From: Paracoccus aminophilus JCM 7686
GTDB lineage: Bacteria > Pseudomonadota > Alphaproteobacteria > Rhodobacterales > Rhodobacteraceae
DNA length: 64,000 nt
Direction: 5' to 3'
Assembly: GCF_000444995.1 (NCBI RefSeq)
Contig: NC_022041.1
Coordinates: 2,702,001-2,766,000 of the forward strand
Below, piece by piece: positions 47,425-54,938 of this stretch. Numbering within the stretch: the stretch's first letter is position 1; the number at the start of each line of letters is the position of its first letter. Made by a program: the position numbers and the translations under genes. The notes under the pieces were generated by a model that was not told the origin of the DNA, ran no database searches, and was given only the letters and a program-made list of their open reading frames with translations.

Positions 47425-47732
47425 TGGTTTCGAGTCTCGAGCAGGCCGCAGCGACCACCCTGACCCTGTTGACACCTGCCGAAGCCGCGAGGGCGCTGCG
47501 GATTTCTACGAAGACCCTACAACGCCTGCGAAATCGCGGCCTGCCTTTTGTGATGTTGACCAGCGGGACGATTCGCTACCGCCCGGACGATCTCACAAAC
47601 TTTATTGAAGGACATACCGAATGCCGCACCGCCCGAAAGGAACGCGCTTCTGGCACTACGACTTCCAAGTCAGGGGTCTTCGATTTCATGGCTCTTGCGG
47701 CACAGAAGACTATGAAGAGGCCAAGGCCGTAG
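47424..47732 (+). CDS. Excisionase-like HTH_17 protein
   Basis: A 102-residue protein. LLTPAEAARALRISTKTLQR followed by LRNRGLPFVMLTSGTIRYRP is the HTH_17/MerR-type fold of phage excisionases, which bend att DNA during excision. The start overlaps the methyltransferase stop by one base and the 3' end overlaps the integrase start by 112 bases, so Xis and Int are coupled. The C-terminal 30 residues overlap integrase in another frame and may be dispensable. Confidence 0.8.
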   Translation: MVSSLEQAAATTLTLLTPAEAARALRISTKTLQRLRNRGLPFVMLTSGTIRYRPDDLTNFIEGHTECRTARKERASGTTTSKSGVFDFMALAAQKTMKRPRP

Positions 47733-48676
47733 AGGCTGCTGAGCGGGTCAAGGCACGCAATGCCCCAGAGGTAACTGGACGCTTCAGCATTTCTCAAGCG
47801 CTCGGGACCTATTGGACGGATGTTTGTCAACACCAACCCAGCGCCCGGACTGCCCGCAGCCAGGCAAAAATGATCCTGAGCGTCATCGAGGGATCGCAAC
47901 AGATGGACGAGATCACCAATGCCAGTCTGATGCGCTATGTCGCGATGCGCCGAGCAACCGTGTCGAATGCCACCGTGAACCGCGAGCTTCAGATGCTGGC
48001 TCGATCGATGCGCCATATGGTCAGCATCCACGGGGCAGAGATGCCAAAGATCGATTTCAAGACAGTTCAGACGGCCGAGCCAGAAGAGCGGGTGCGTGAG
48101 CTTACGCCCGAAGAGCAAAGCAAGCTCTTTAAACATCTGAGGCCTGATCTGGGGCCCTTTGTGACCTTTGCCCTTCTGACAGGCGCCCGCCTTTCGACAA
48201 TCACGGAATTGGAATGGTCTCACATCGATCAGGCAAACAAGCGGATGATGTTTCACCTCAAGGGTGGCGGCACCATGAAATTCCCGATCAGCAAGGAGAT
48301 CGCCGCTCTGCTGGCAGATCTTCCGAGGTCAGAGCTCCCGGATCACTCTCGCTATGTCTTCACCTTCGAGGTTCAAAACCGGAAAAATCAGCGGCGCAAG
48401 ATCGTTCCGAACGGTGGAGGGATCATGGAAGAGTTTCGCGCGGCCCTAGCGGCAGCGGAGATCCACGACTTCAGGTTTCATGATCTGAGGCATACCTTTG
48501 CCACCCGCCTGCTCAGGCACACCGGCAATCTCAAACTGGTCAGCCGCCTGCTTGGTCACAGCAACGTGGAAACGACAGCGCGCTATGCACATGTGCTCGA
48601 CAATGATCTCGCCGACGCCCTCGACAGTGTCAGCATGATGGGGGTTTCCCGAAGAAAGTCCCGAAGAAAGCAGTAG
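47621..48676 (+). CDS. int: Tyrosine-type phage integrase
   Basis: A 351-residue site-specific recombinase. An N-terminal arm-binding part (RPKGTRFWHYDFQVRGLRFH), a SAM-like core-binding domain (about 65-150), and the catalytic domain with Arg in LLTGARLSTITELEWS, HDLRHTFATRLL (His and Arg), LVSRLLGHSNVETTARY (His and the nucleophile Tyr). It integrates the phage into the 3' half of tRNA-Gly(UCC), 38 bases from attR. The last codons (SRRKSRRKQ) are encoded by the tandem 12-bp arm-type repeats. Confidence 0.96.
   Translation: MPHRPKGTRFWHYDFQVRGLRFHGSCGTEDYEEAKAVEAAERVKARNAPEVTGRFSISQALGTYWTDVCQHQPSARTARSQAKMILSVIEGSQQMDEITNASLMRYVAMRRATVSNATVNRELQMLARSMRHMVSIHGAEMPKIDFKTVQTAEPEERVRELTPEEQSKLFKHLRPDLGPFVTFALLTGARLSTITELEWSHIDQANKRMMFHLKGGGTMKFPISKEIAALLADLPRSELPDHSRYVFTFEVQNRKNQRRKIVPNGGGIMEEFRAALAAAEIHDFRFHDLRHTFATRLLRHTGNLKLVSRLLGHSNVETTARYAHVLDNDLADALDSVSMMGVSRRKSRRKQ
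48647..48670 (+). repeat. Tandem 12-bp repeats near attR, probable integrase arm-type sites
   Basis: TCCCGAAGAAAG at 48647 is repeated exactly at 48659. They lie in the 3' end of int, 44 bases from the attR core, and match the pair at 5606-5629 beside attL in sequence, order and 12-bp period. Confidence 0.72.
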
Positions 48677-48713
48677 ACGTTATATCATTCATGAGGTTAT
48701 ACGGCATGAAGCA

Positions 48714-48761
48714 AGCCTTCCAAGCTGAATACGTGGGTTCGATTCCCATCACCCGCTCCAA
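48714..48761 (+). repeat. attR core (48-bp direct repeat), displaced tRNA-Gly 3' half
   Basis: Identical to 5458-5505. It contains the 3' half of tRNA-Gly(UCC) without its 5' half, so no functional tRNA is made here. Host DNA resumes after base 48761. Confidence 0.95.
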
Positions 48762-48844
48762 TCCTCCCGGCTCTGACCACCGGGCCGTGGAACAGGCTGC
48801 CGCTTTGCAGTGTTGTCCCGGCTGAGAAGACCGAAAGGATGCCC

Positions 48845-48928
48845 ATGTCCCCCCGTGCCAAGCAACGCCTGTCTTTCTACCTTCTGCTCGGGCTGACGCT
48901 TTATGCGGCCATTGCCGGCGCCGCCTGA
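48845..48928 (+). CDS. 27-residue membrane peptide before the XpaC-like gene
   Basis: MSPRAKQRLSFYLLLGLTLY followed by AAIAGAA: a basic N-terminus and one hydrophobic helix. AAAGGA lies about seven bases before the ATG. It is 11 bases upstream of the XpaC-like gene and probably shares its transcript. Very small membrane proteins like this are often conserved but unannotated; function unknown. Confidence 0.5.
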   Translation: MSPRAKQRLSFYLLLGLTLYAAIAGAA

Positions 48929-48939
48929 GGAGAACCGTC

Positions 48940-49929
48940 ATGGCCAAGCGATATGGCGGGAAATATTCTCCCGAACCGCAAGAGGATGACCGCCCGGTCA
49001 CCGATCCGCGCAACCTGCCCCGCCCCTCGCCCAAAGAGGGGCACCATCCGCTGGAATCGCGCACCTTCTGGGTGACGCTGATGGGCTCGCCCTTGCTGAT
49101 CGGGGCGTTTTTCCACTCGCCCTTGACCATGGCGACCAGCCTTGCCGGATTTGGCCTTCTGGCCAGCGGCATGTGGATGACGCGCGAGGGGCTGAAAGCC
49201 GAAGCCGCCTATGACGCACGCCGCGCCGCGCGCCGCCCGGCGATCCCGCGCAAGCTGTTCGGCGGCATCCTGACCGGGCTTGGCCTTGCCGTGGGCTCGC
49301 TCGAACCGGGCAGCGCCGCTGCCGCCGGGGCCGGGATCATCGGCGTCGCCGGGGTGGTCCTGCATTGGCTGAGCTTCGGCTCGGACCCGATGACCGACAA
49401 GGGCATGGAGGGGGTCGACACCTTCCAGCAAGATCGCGCCGCCCGCATCATTGCCGAGGGCGAGGATTACCTGCGCGCGATGCGCGACGCGATCCTGCGC
49501 ACTGGCGATCGCCGGCTTGAGGCGCGCGTCCATATGTTCGGGGCAACCGCGCGCGAGCTTTTCAAGCAGATCGAGGACAACCCCGCCGATATCGCCAATG
49601 CCCGCCGCTATCTCGGCGTCTATCTGATGGGCGCGCGCGATGCGACGGTGAAATTCGCCGATCTCTATACCCAGACCCGCGACCCCAAGGCGCGGCAGGA
49701 TTACGAGCAATTGCTGGCGGATCTTGAGAATAACTTCTCCACCCGCACCAGCCAGCTCATCGAGGGAAGCCGCACCAATCTTGATATCGAGATGCAGGTG
49801 CTGCGCGACCGGCTGGCGCGCGAGGGCGTCCAGACCCCGGCGGAGCCGCCTGCGCTCGATTTCCGCACGCAGGATCTGCCGGGCAATCTGCTGATCCCGA
49901 GCAAGGACCGCGAGCCCGAGAAACGATAA
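48940..49929 (+). CDS. XpaC-like protein (5-bromo-4-chloroindolyl phosphate hydrolysis family)
   Basis: A 329-residue protein with two hydrophobic segments after a polar N-terminus (about 45-75, FWVTLMGSPLLIGAFFHSPL; about 100-130) and a helical cytoplasmic domain (FQQDRAARIIAEGEDYLRAM, LFKQIEDNPADIANARRYLG, LLADLENNFSTRTSQLIEGS) of the XpaC type. In alphaproteobacteria such genes are usually next to a TelA/KlaA tellurite-resistance-like gene; here the next gene is truA, seven bases on, so that partner is absent. Its role in envelope stress or tellurite resistance is uncertain. Confidence 0.85.
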   Translation: MAKRYGGKYSPEPQEDDRPVTDPRNLPRPSPKEGHHPLESRTFWVTLMGSPLLIGAFFHSPLTMATSLAGFGLLASGMWMTREGLKAEAAYDARRAARRPAIPRKLFGGILTGLGLAVGSLEPGSAAAAGAGIIGVAGVVLHWLSFGSDPMTDKGMEGVDTFQQDRAARIIAEGEDYLRAMRDAILRTGDRRLEARVHMFGATARELFKQIEDNPADIANARRYLGVYLMGARDATVKFADLYTQTRDPKARQDYEQLLADLENNFSTRTSQLIEGSRTNLDIEMQVLRDRLAREGVQTPAEPPALDFRTQDLPGNLLIPSKDREPEKR

Positions 49930-49935
49930 GTCCCG

Positions 49936-50742
49936 ATGCCGCGCTATGCTTTGAAGATCGAATATGACGGCCGCTCGTTTTCCGGCTGGCAGGCTCAGGC
50001 CGAGCACCCCTCGGTGCAGGCGCGGATCGAGGCCGCTTTGGCCCAGCTCGATCCCGGTTTCGCTGCCGGGGCGCGCATTGCCGCCGCCGGGCGCACCGAT
50101 GCCGGGGTCCATGCCACGGGCCAGCTCGCCCATGCCGATCTGACGCGGATCTGGGACCCCTTCAAGCTGGCTCAGGCGCTGAACTGGCATCTGAAACCCG
50201 CGCCGATTGCGATCACGGCCGCCGCCGAGGTCCCTGAGGATTTCCACGCCCGCTTTTCCGCAATCGGGCGGCGTTATCTCTTCCGGCTGATCGCCCGGCG
50301 CGCGCCGGTCGTCCATGAGCGCGGGCTGGTCTGGCAGGTGCAAAACCCGCTGAATGTCGAGGCCATGCGTCAGGGCGCGGCGCATCTGATCGGCACGCAT
50401 GATTTCACCACCTTCCGCTCGACCATGTGTCAGGCGGCGAGCCCGGTGAAGTCGATTGACTGCATCGAGATCACCGAGATCGCGCTGGCCTCGGGCACGG
50501 AATATCAGTTCCGGCTGGCGGCGCGGTCTTTCCTGCACAATCAGGTGCGCTCGATCGTCGGCACGCTGGAACGGGTCGGCGCGGGCTCATGGCAGCCCGA
50601 TCAGGTGAAAACCGCGCTTGAGGCGCGCGACCGCGCGGCCTGCGGCCCGGTCTGCCCGCCTCAGGGGCTCTATCTGACAGAGGCGGTTTACCCCACCAAT
50701 CCCTTCGCGGCAGGCGAGGGGCGCGCGGTCTGGTCTGACTAG
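49936..50742 (+). CDS. truA: tRNA pseudouridine(38-40) synthase
   Basis: A 268-residue TruA, near normal size. It isomerises uridines 38-40 in the anticodon arm of many tRNAs. The catalytic Asp is Asp55 in [14 protein letters not shown]; other conserved parts are [31 protein letters not shown] and [19 protein letters not shown]. It follows the XpaC-like gene at once and converges on the sugar transferase gene. An imperfect inverted repeat (50772-50812) in the gap may act as terminator for either side. Confidence 0.96.
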   Translation: MPRYALKIEYDGRSFSGWQAQAEHPSVQARIEAALAQLDPGFAAGARIAAAGRTDAGVHATGQLAHADLTRIWDPFKLAQALNWHLKPAPIAITAAAEVPEDFHARFSAIGRRYLFRLIARRAPVVHERGLVWQVQNPLNVEAMRQGAAHLIGTHDFTTFRSTMCQAASPVKSIDCIEITEIALASGTEYQFRLAARSFLHNQVRSIVGTLERVGAGSWQPDQVKTALEARDRAACGPVCPPQGLYLTEAVYPTNPFAAGEGRAVWSD

Positions 50743-50792
50743 AGAGCGCTTAACACCGAGCTACCCCCGATGCGGCGACGAGACCGCGCTTT

Positions 50793-51557
50793 TCAGCGCT
50801 TTTCGTCGCTGCGGCGACAGGGCCGACGGCCCTGCCAGCGCGGCAGAATCACTGTCATCACCGTGTTCATAATGATCCACAGATCGACGCGGACGCTGGC
50901 CCGGCGCTGATAGATCGTGTCGATGCGCAGCTTGGTCGGCAGGCAGCGGCGGTAATAGGCCTGCTGCGTCGCCTCTTTGGTCTCGCAGCTCGCCATGATC
51001 CGGTCCTCATGGGCGTGATAGATCATCGTGGCGAGGCCAGTGACGCCGGGGCGGCTTTGCAGCACCTGCGCATATTGCTGCGGGAAGCGCTCGACGAATT
51101 CACGCAAGGGCGGGCGCGGGCCGACAAAGCTCATATCGCCGCGCAGGATGTTGAAGAGCTGCGGCAGCTCATCAAGCCGGGTGCGGCGCAAAAAGCGTCC
51201 GACGCGGGTGATGCGCCAGTTCTTATGCGCGCCGGTCGCCCCCGAATCACCTTCTGCCCGCAACATGGTGCGGAATTTGATCAGCTTGAACGAGCGGCTC
51301 GGGCTGCGCATCCGGGGTGCGACATAGAAGATCGGACGACCTTCCGAGATCAGCAGGACGATGGTGACGACCAGCATGACAATCGACAGCGGAACCAGCA
51401 GAATCAGGGCAAAGGTGATATCGAAGGCGCGCTTGCGAAAGGGAACAGAGTTGAACTCGCGACCCGCAGCCCATTGCAGGTCGATGGCTTTGGTGGCCAC
51501 CTTGCGGCTTTCCGCCCGATCCCAGTCGTGCTGAATAGTCACAATTCCCCTCGGCAC
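50793..51557 (-). CDS. Bacterial sugar transferase (undecaprenyl-phosphate glycosylphosphotransferase)
   Basis: A 254-residue membrane enzyme that links the first sugar phosphate to undecaprenyl phosphate in exopolysaccharide synthesis. One membrane helix (about 48-72, FALILLVPLSIVMLVVTIVL) precedes the catalytic domain: SRSFKLIKFRTM, RVGRFLRRTRLDELPQLFNI, GDMSFVGPRPPLREF. GTG at 51557 starts the open frame; a second GTG at 51542 with GAGGGG in front is also possible. No other polysaccharide gene is in the window. Confidence 0.92.
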   Translation of the reverse strand: MPRGIVTIQHDWDRAESRKVATKAIDLQWAAGREFNSVPFRKRAFDITFALILLVPLSIVMLVVTIVLLISEGRPIFYVAPRMRSPSRSFKLIKFRTMLRAEGDSGATGAHKNWRITRVGRFLRRTRLDELPQLFNILRGDMSFVGPRPPLREFVERFPQQYAQVLQSRPGVTGLATMIYHAHEDRIMASCETKEATQQAYYRRCLPTKLRIDTIYQRRASVRVDLWIIMNTVMTVILPRWQGRRPCRRSDEKR

Positions 51558-51698
51558 TGCTCTTACATATCACTAAAATGGCCGTAACATAGGCCTCGGC
51601 AAATGCAAACGATCTGTCACGATTTGTCCGTCAGTCCTTGAACGACCGTGTCCTTTCGGCCAGTCTCCGCTCAATCTGCAACGGCTCCGAGGGCAAAT

Positions 51699-52154
51699 AT
51701 GCGCAAATTGCTGGTGGTACTCGACGACAGCCGCGAATGCCTTAACGCGATCCGATTTGCCGCCATGCGCGCGGCGAAGACGAACGGAGGGGTTCAGGTG
51801 CTGGCCGTCATCCCCGCAGGCGAGATCCAGCATGGCATGGGCGTGGCCGAGGTCATGCGCGCCGAGGCTTACGAACGGATCGAGGCCCATTTCGAGGTTT
51901 TCGCGAAATGGATGCGCGACCGGCCCGGGATCGACCCCGAGCTGGTCATCCGCGAGGGCGATCCCGCGACCGAGCTTCTCGCCCAGATCGGCGATGATCC
52001 CGAAATCGGCGTGGTCGTGCTCGCGGCCTCCAGCGAAAGTTCGGGGCCGGGGCCGCTGATCACCCGGCTGATCCGCGAGATCCCGACGCTGCCCTGCCCG
52101 ATCACCATCGTTCCGGGCGACATTTCCAAGGAACGGCTCGAACAGATCACCTGA
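51699..52154 (+). CDS. Universal stress protein family protein
   Basis: A 151-residue UspA-like protein. It starts MRKLLVVLDDSRECLNAIRF, has VQVLAVIPAGEIQHG, a helical middle, and GVVVLAASSESSGPGPLITR resembling the ATP-binding GxxG-S/T pattern near the C-terminus. Usp proteins are induced by stress and some bind ATP; the specific role is unknown. GAGGGC precedes this ATG, so the 17 codons available upstream are not used. Divergent from the sugar transferase. Confidence 0.9.
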   Translation: MRKLLVVLDDSRECLNAIRFAAMRAAKTNGGVQVLAVIPAGEIQHGMGVAEVMRAEAYERIEAHFEVFAKWMRDRPGIDPELVIREGDPATELLAQIGDDPEIGVVVLAASSESSGPGPLITRLIREIPTLPCPITIVPGDISKERLEQIT

Positions 52155-52283
52155 TCGGGCGGGCGGGCTCCCGGCTCTCTGCGCACGCAAGCGATCACTA
52201 GGGCCCCGCGCCCGGCGATCAGGGGCGCGAGAGCTTGACTTGCCCCCCGGCCAATCCCCATATCAGCGCCAAAGGAGCTGCCC

Positions 52284-52841
52284 ATGTTCATCCAGACCGA
52301 AACCACCCCGAACCCCGCCACGCTGAAATTCCTGCCGGGCGAGACTGTTCTCGGCCAGGGCACGGCGGATTTCCCCAGTGCGGATACCGCCTCGGCCAGC
52401 CCGCTCGCGCGGCGCGTCTTTGGCGTCGCTGGCGTCACCGGCGTCTTCCTCGGCTCGGACTTCATTACCGTGACCAAGAACGATTCGGTGATCTGGGATC
52501 ACCTGAAACCCTCCGTCCTTGGCGCGATCATGGAGCATTTCCAGTCCGGCGCTCCGGCGCTCGACGGTGCGGGCGCCGCTGGCGGCCATACCGAGCATGA
52601 CGGCCCGGACGGCGATATCGTCAACCAGATCAAGGAACTGCTCGACACCCGCGTCCGTCCGGCGGTGGCGCAAGATGGTGGCGACATCACCTTCCACGGC
52701 TTTGATCGCGGCGTCGTCTATCTGCATATGCAGGGCGCTTGCGCCGGTTGCCCCTCGTCCACGCTGACGCTGAAAATGGGGATCGAGAACCTGCTGCGCC
52801 ATTACATCCCCGAGGTGACCGAGGTCCGGCCCGTTGCCTGA
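52284..52841 (+). CDS. NifU family (Nfu-type) iron-sulfur carrier protein
   Basis: A 185-residue Nfu protein. The N-terminal Nfu_N domain begins MFIQTETTPNPATLKFLPG; the C-terminal NifU-like domain starts near 110 (IVNQIKELLDTRVRPAVAQD) and has the cluster-binding CAGCPSS motif. It delivers 4Fe-4S clusters to target proteins. AAAGGAG precedes the ATG. The stop overlaps the tsaB start by eight bases, a gene order common in Rhodobacteraceae. Confidence 0.95.
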   Translation: MFIQTETTPNPATLKFLPGETVLGQGTADFPSADTASASPLARRVFGVAGVTGVFLGSDFITVTKNDSVIWDHLKPSVLGAIMEHFQSGAPALDGAGAAGGHTEHDGPDGDIVNQIKELLDTRVRPAVAQDGGDITFHGFDRGVVYLHMQGACAGCPSSTLTLKMGIENLLRHYIPEVTEVRPVA

Positions 52842-53424
52842 TCTCTGCCTTGGCTTTGACTCATCGGCCGCGCATTGCGCGGCCGCTTTGCTCTGGGGCG
52901 ACCGGATTCTGGTCTCGCGTCAGGACGACATGGCGCGTGGTCAGGCCGAACGCCTGATGCCGCTGCTGGAAGAGGTGCTGGCCGAGGCGGGCAAGGGCTG
53001 GTCCGATCTCGCGGTCCTCGGCGTCGGCACCGGCCCCGGCAATTTCACCGGCATCCGCATCGCGGTCGCCGCCGCGCGGGGCCTTGCGCTCGCGCTGAAG
53101 ATCCCGGCCATCGGCGTAGGCTCTTGCGAGGCGCTGGCCTTTGGCCAAGCCCGGCCCTGCCGCGTGCTGATCCCCTCGCGGGCGGGCGATGTGATCTGGC
53201 AGGATTTCGGCACGGAAGGCGCGCTGACCCAGCCTGCCGCGACCGCAGCGGGCGAACTGCCTGCAGGCCCCGCCGTCCTTCAAACCCCGACCCCGATCGC
53301 CGAGGGCATTGCCCATCTGGCGCTCTTGCGCAAATCGGCTCCCGGCCCGCGCCCTGCCCCGATCTATCTGCGCCCGGCTGATGCCGCCCCGGCCAAGGAT
53401 CGCGGCCCGGTGATGCTGACATGA
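52834..53424 (+). CDS. tsaB: tRNA N6-threonylcarbamoyladenosine biosynthesis protein TsaB
   Basis: A 196-residue TsaB that starts at a TTG inside the nfu stop region. LCLGFDSSAAHCAAALL, MPLLEEVLAEAGKGWSDLA and GVGTGPGNFTGIRIAVAAAR are the conserved segments. TsaB acts with TsaD and TsaE to make t6A37 in tRNAs reading ANN codons. It is shorter than E. coli TsaB (231). Overlaps rimI by four bases. Confidence 0.95.
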   Translation: MPDLCLGFDSSAAHCAAALLWGDRILVSRQDDMARGQAERLMPLLEEVLAEAGKGWSDLAVLGVGTGPGNFTGIRIAVAAARGLALALKIPAIGVGSCEALAFGQARPCRVLIPSRAGDVIWQDFGTEGALTQPAATAAGELPAGPAVLQTPTPIAEGIAHLALLRKSAPGPRPAPIYLRPADAAPAKDRGPVMLT

Positions 53425-53876
53425 GCACGCCTGAGGACGCCCGTCCCGCAGCCGGGCCGGAGCTGGATCGACTGGCCGCGATTCATGCCGCCAGTTTTCC
53501 CGACCACCCCCGGCCGTGGTCGGCACAGGAGATCCGCGACATCCTTGCGACTTCGGGCGCCTTTCTGATCGAGTTGCCGCAGGGCTTTCTGATCGGCCGG
53601 GTGCTGCTGGACGAGGCCGAGCTTCTGACCGTCGCCGTCGCCCCCGAGGCCCGGCGTCAGGGCATCGGCGCCGCGCTTTTGCAGGGCTTCATCGCGAAAG
53701 CCGCCCTTGCCTGCGCCACTACGGCCTTTCTCGAAGTGGCCTCGGACAACGCCCCCGCGCAGGCGCTTTACGCGCGGGGCGGCTGGCAGCCCGCCGGACG
53801 GCGGCGCAATTATTATGCTCCCGGCATCGACGCAGTGGTTCTGACGCGCAAGCTGCTTCCCGATAATCCCGGTTGA
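53421..53876 (+). CDS. rimI: Ribosomal protein S18 alanine N-acetyltransferase-like GNAT
   Basis: A 151-residue GNAT acetyltransferase. The acetyl-CoA-binding motif is VAPEARRQGIGAALL (Q-x2-G-x-G/A) near residue 73, followed by FLEVASDNAPAQALYARGGW with the later conserved motif, ending VVLTRKL. The tsaB-rimI adjacency strongly supports RimI. The ATG lies in an ATGA overlap with tsaB. Confidence 0.92.
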   Translation: MSTPEDARPAAGPELDRLAAIHAASFPDHPRPWSAQEIRDILATSGAFLIELPQGFLIGRVLLDEAELLTVAVAPEARRQGIGAALLQGFIAKAALACATTAFLEVASDNAPAQALYARGGWQPAGRRRNYYAPGIDAVVLTRKLLPDNPG

Positions 53877-53948
53877 CGGCTGCGGCCCCCTCCGACCAAA
53901 TTCAAAGCTATATTGCGGAATCATCCGCTGGTTAGAATGAGGTAGGCC

Positions 53949-54938
53949 ATGTCCCTGATGAAGTCCCTTCTCGCCGGCGCCGCCGCGCTTTGCATCGCGC
54001 CGGGTCTCGCGCTGGCCGATCCCGCCTTGATCTTCGACCTTGGCGGCAAATTCGACAAATCCTTCAACGAGGCTGCCTATCAGGGGGCGGAGCGTTGGAA
54101 GGCCGAGACCGGCGGCAGCTACAAAGAGCTGGAAATGCAATCCGAGGCGCAGCGCGAACAGGCGCTTCGCCGTCTGGCCGAAACCGGCGCCAATCCGATC
54201 GTGATGACCGGCTTTGCCTTTGGCGAGGTGCTAAACAAGGTCGCGCCGGATTATCCGAACACGAAATTCGCGATCATCGACACCGAGGTCGATCAACCCA
54301 ACGTCCAGTCGGTGGTCTTTGCCGAGCCTGAGGGCAGCTATCTCGCCGGTGTGCTGGCGGCGCTCGCCTCGAAATCCGGGACGGTCGGCTTCATCGGGGG
54401 CATGGATATTCCGCTGATCCACAAATTCGAATGCGGCTATGCCCAAGGCGTGAAGGCGACCAATCCGAATGCCAAGGTGCTGATCAATTACACCGGCACC
54501 ACCCCCAACGCCTGGAACGATCCGGTGAAGGGCGCAGAGCTCGCCAAGGCGCAGAAATCGCAGGGCGCGGATGTGATCTATGCGGCCGCGGGTGGCACCG
54601 GCATCGGCGTGCTGCAAGCGGCGGCGGATATGAACATCCTCTCGATCGGCGTCGACAGCAACCAGAACCACCTTCATCCCGGTCAGGTGCTGACCTCGAT
54701 GGTCAAGCGCGTCGACAATGCCGTCTATGACGCGTTCAAGGCCGGCCCCGAGCTTCAGACCGGCACGCGCGAGATGAACCTGAAATCGGACGGCGTCGCT
54801 CTGGCGATGGATGACAACAACAAGCCCCTGATCACCGCCGAGATGACCGCCGCCGTCGATAAGGCCGCGACCGACATCAAGGATGGCACGATCAAGCCCC
54901 ATGACTATCTGACCGACAACACCTGCCCGGTGCAGTAA
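53949..54938 (+). CDS. BMP family nucleoside-binding protein of an ABC importer
   Basis: A 329-residue periplasmic binding protein. Signal peptide MSLMKSLLAGAAALCIAPGLALA. The PnrA/Med-type body includes LIFDLGGKFDKSFNEAAYQG, MTGFAFGEVLNKVAPDYPNT, GTVGFIGGMDIPLIHKFECG, YAAAGGTGIGVLQAAADM and DSNQNHLHPGQVLTSMVKRV. It captures purine nucleosides and hands them to the permeases encoded downstream. GAGGTAGG precedes the ATG. First gene of a five-gene operon ending in purine-nucleoside phosphorylase. Confidence 0.95.
   Translation: MSLMKSLLAGAAALCIAPGLALADPALIFDLGGKFDKSFNEAAYQGAERWKAETGGSYKELEMQSEAQREQALRRLAETGANPIVMTGFAFGEVLNKVAPDYPNTKFAIIDTEVDQPNVQSVVFAEPEGSYLAGVLAALASKSGTVGFIGGMDIPLIHKFECGYAQGVKATNPNAKVLINYTGTTPNAWNDPVKGAELAKAQKSQGADVIYAAAGGTGIGVLQAAADMNILSIGVDSNQNHLHPGQVLTSMVKRVDNAVYDAFKAGPELQTGTREMNLKSDGVALAMDDNNKPLITAEMTAAVDKAATDIKDGTIKPHDYLTDNTCPVQ

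Larger units (their letters stand above)
5458..48761. mobile_element. Complete prophage of about 43.3 kb (HK97-type siphovirus) in tRNA-Gly(UCC)
   Basis: The element is bounded by a 48-bp perfect direct repeat, the left copy completing tRNA-Gly(UCC). It holds an integrase next to attR, a Xis-like HTH protein, a divergent repressor switch, primase and SF3 helicase, terminase, portal, protease, capsid, tail and lysis genes. Gene order is normal for a siphovirus when read leftward from about 43.2 kb. The 5.5-14 kb segment between attL and the lysis genes is cargo (stress, DNA repair, nucleases) rather than morphogenesis. Two possible disruptions, in the tail fibre and in a secreted cargo gene, are visible; no essential module is obviously missing. 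Confidence 0.95.

Noticed and set aside
51573..52190. 205-codon frame opposite the universal stress protein gene
   Set aside because: Antisense shadow; the plus-strand frame has UspA features and a ribosome site.
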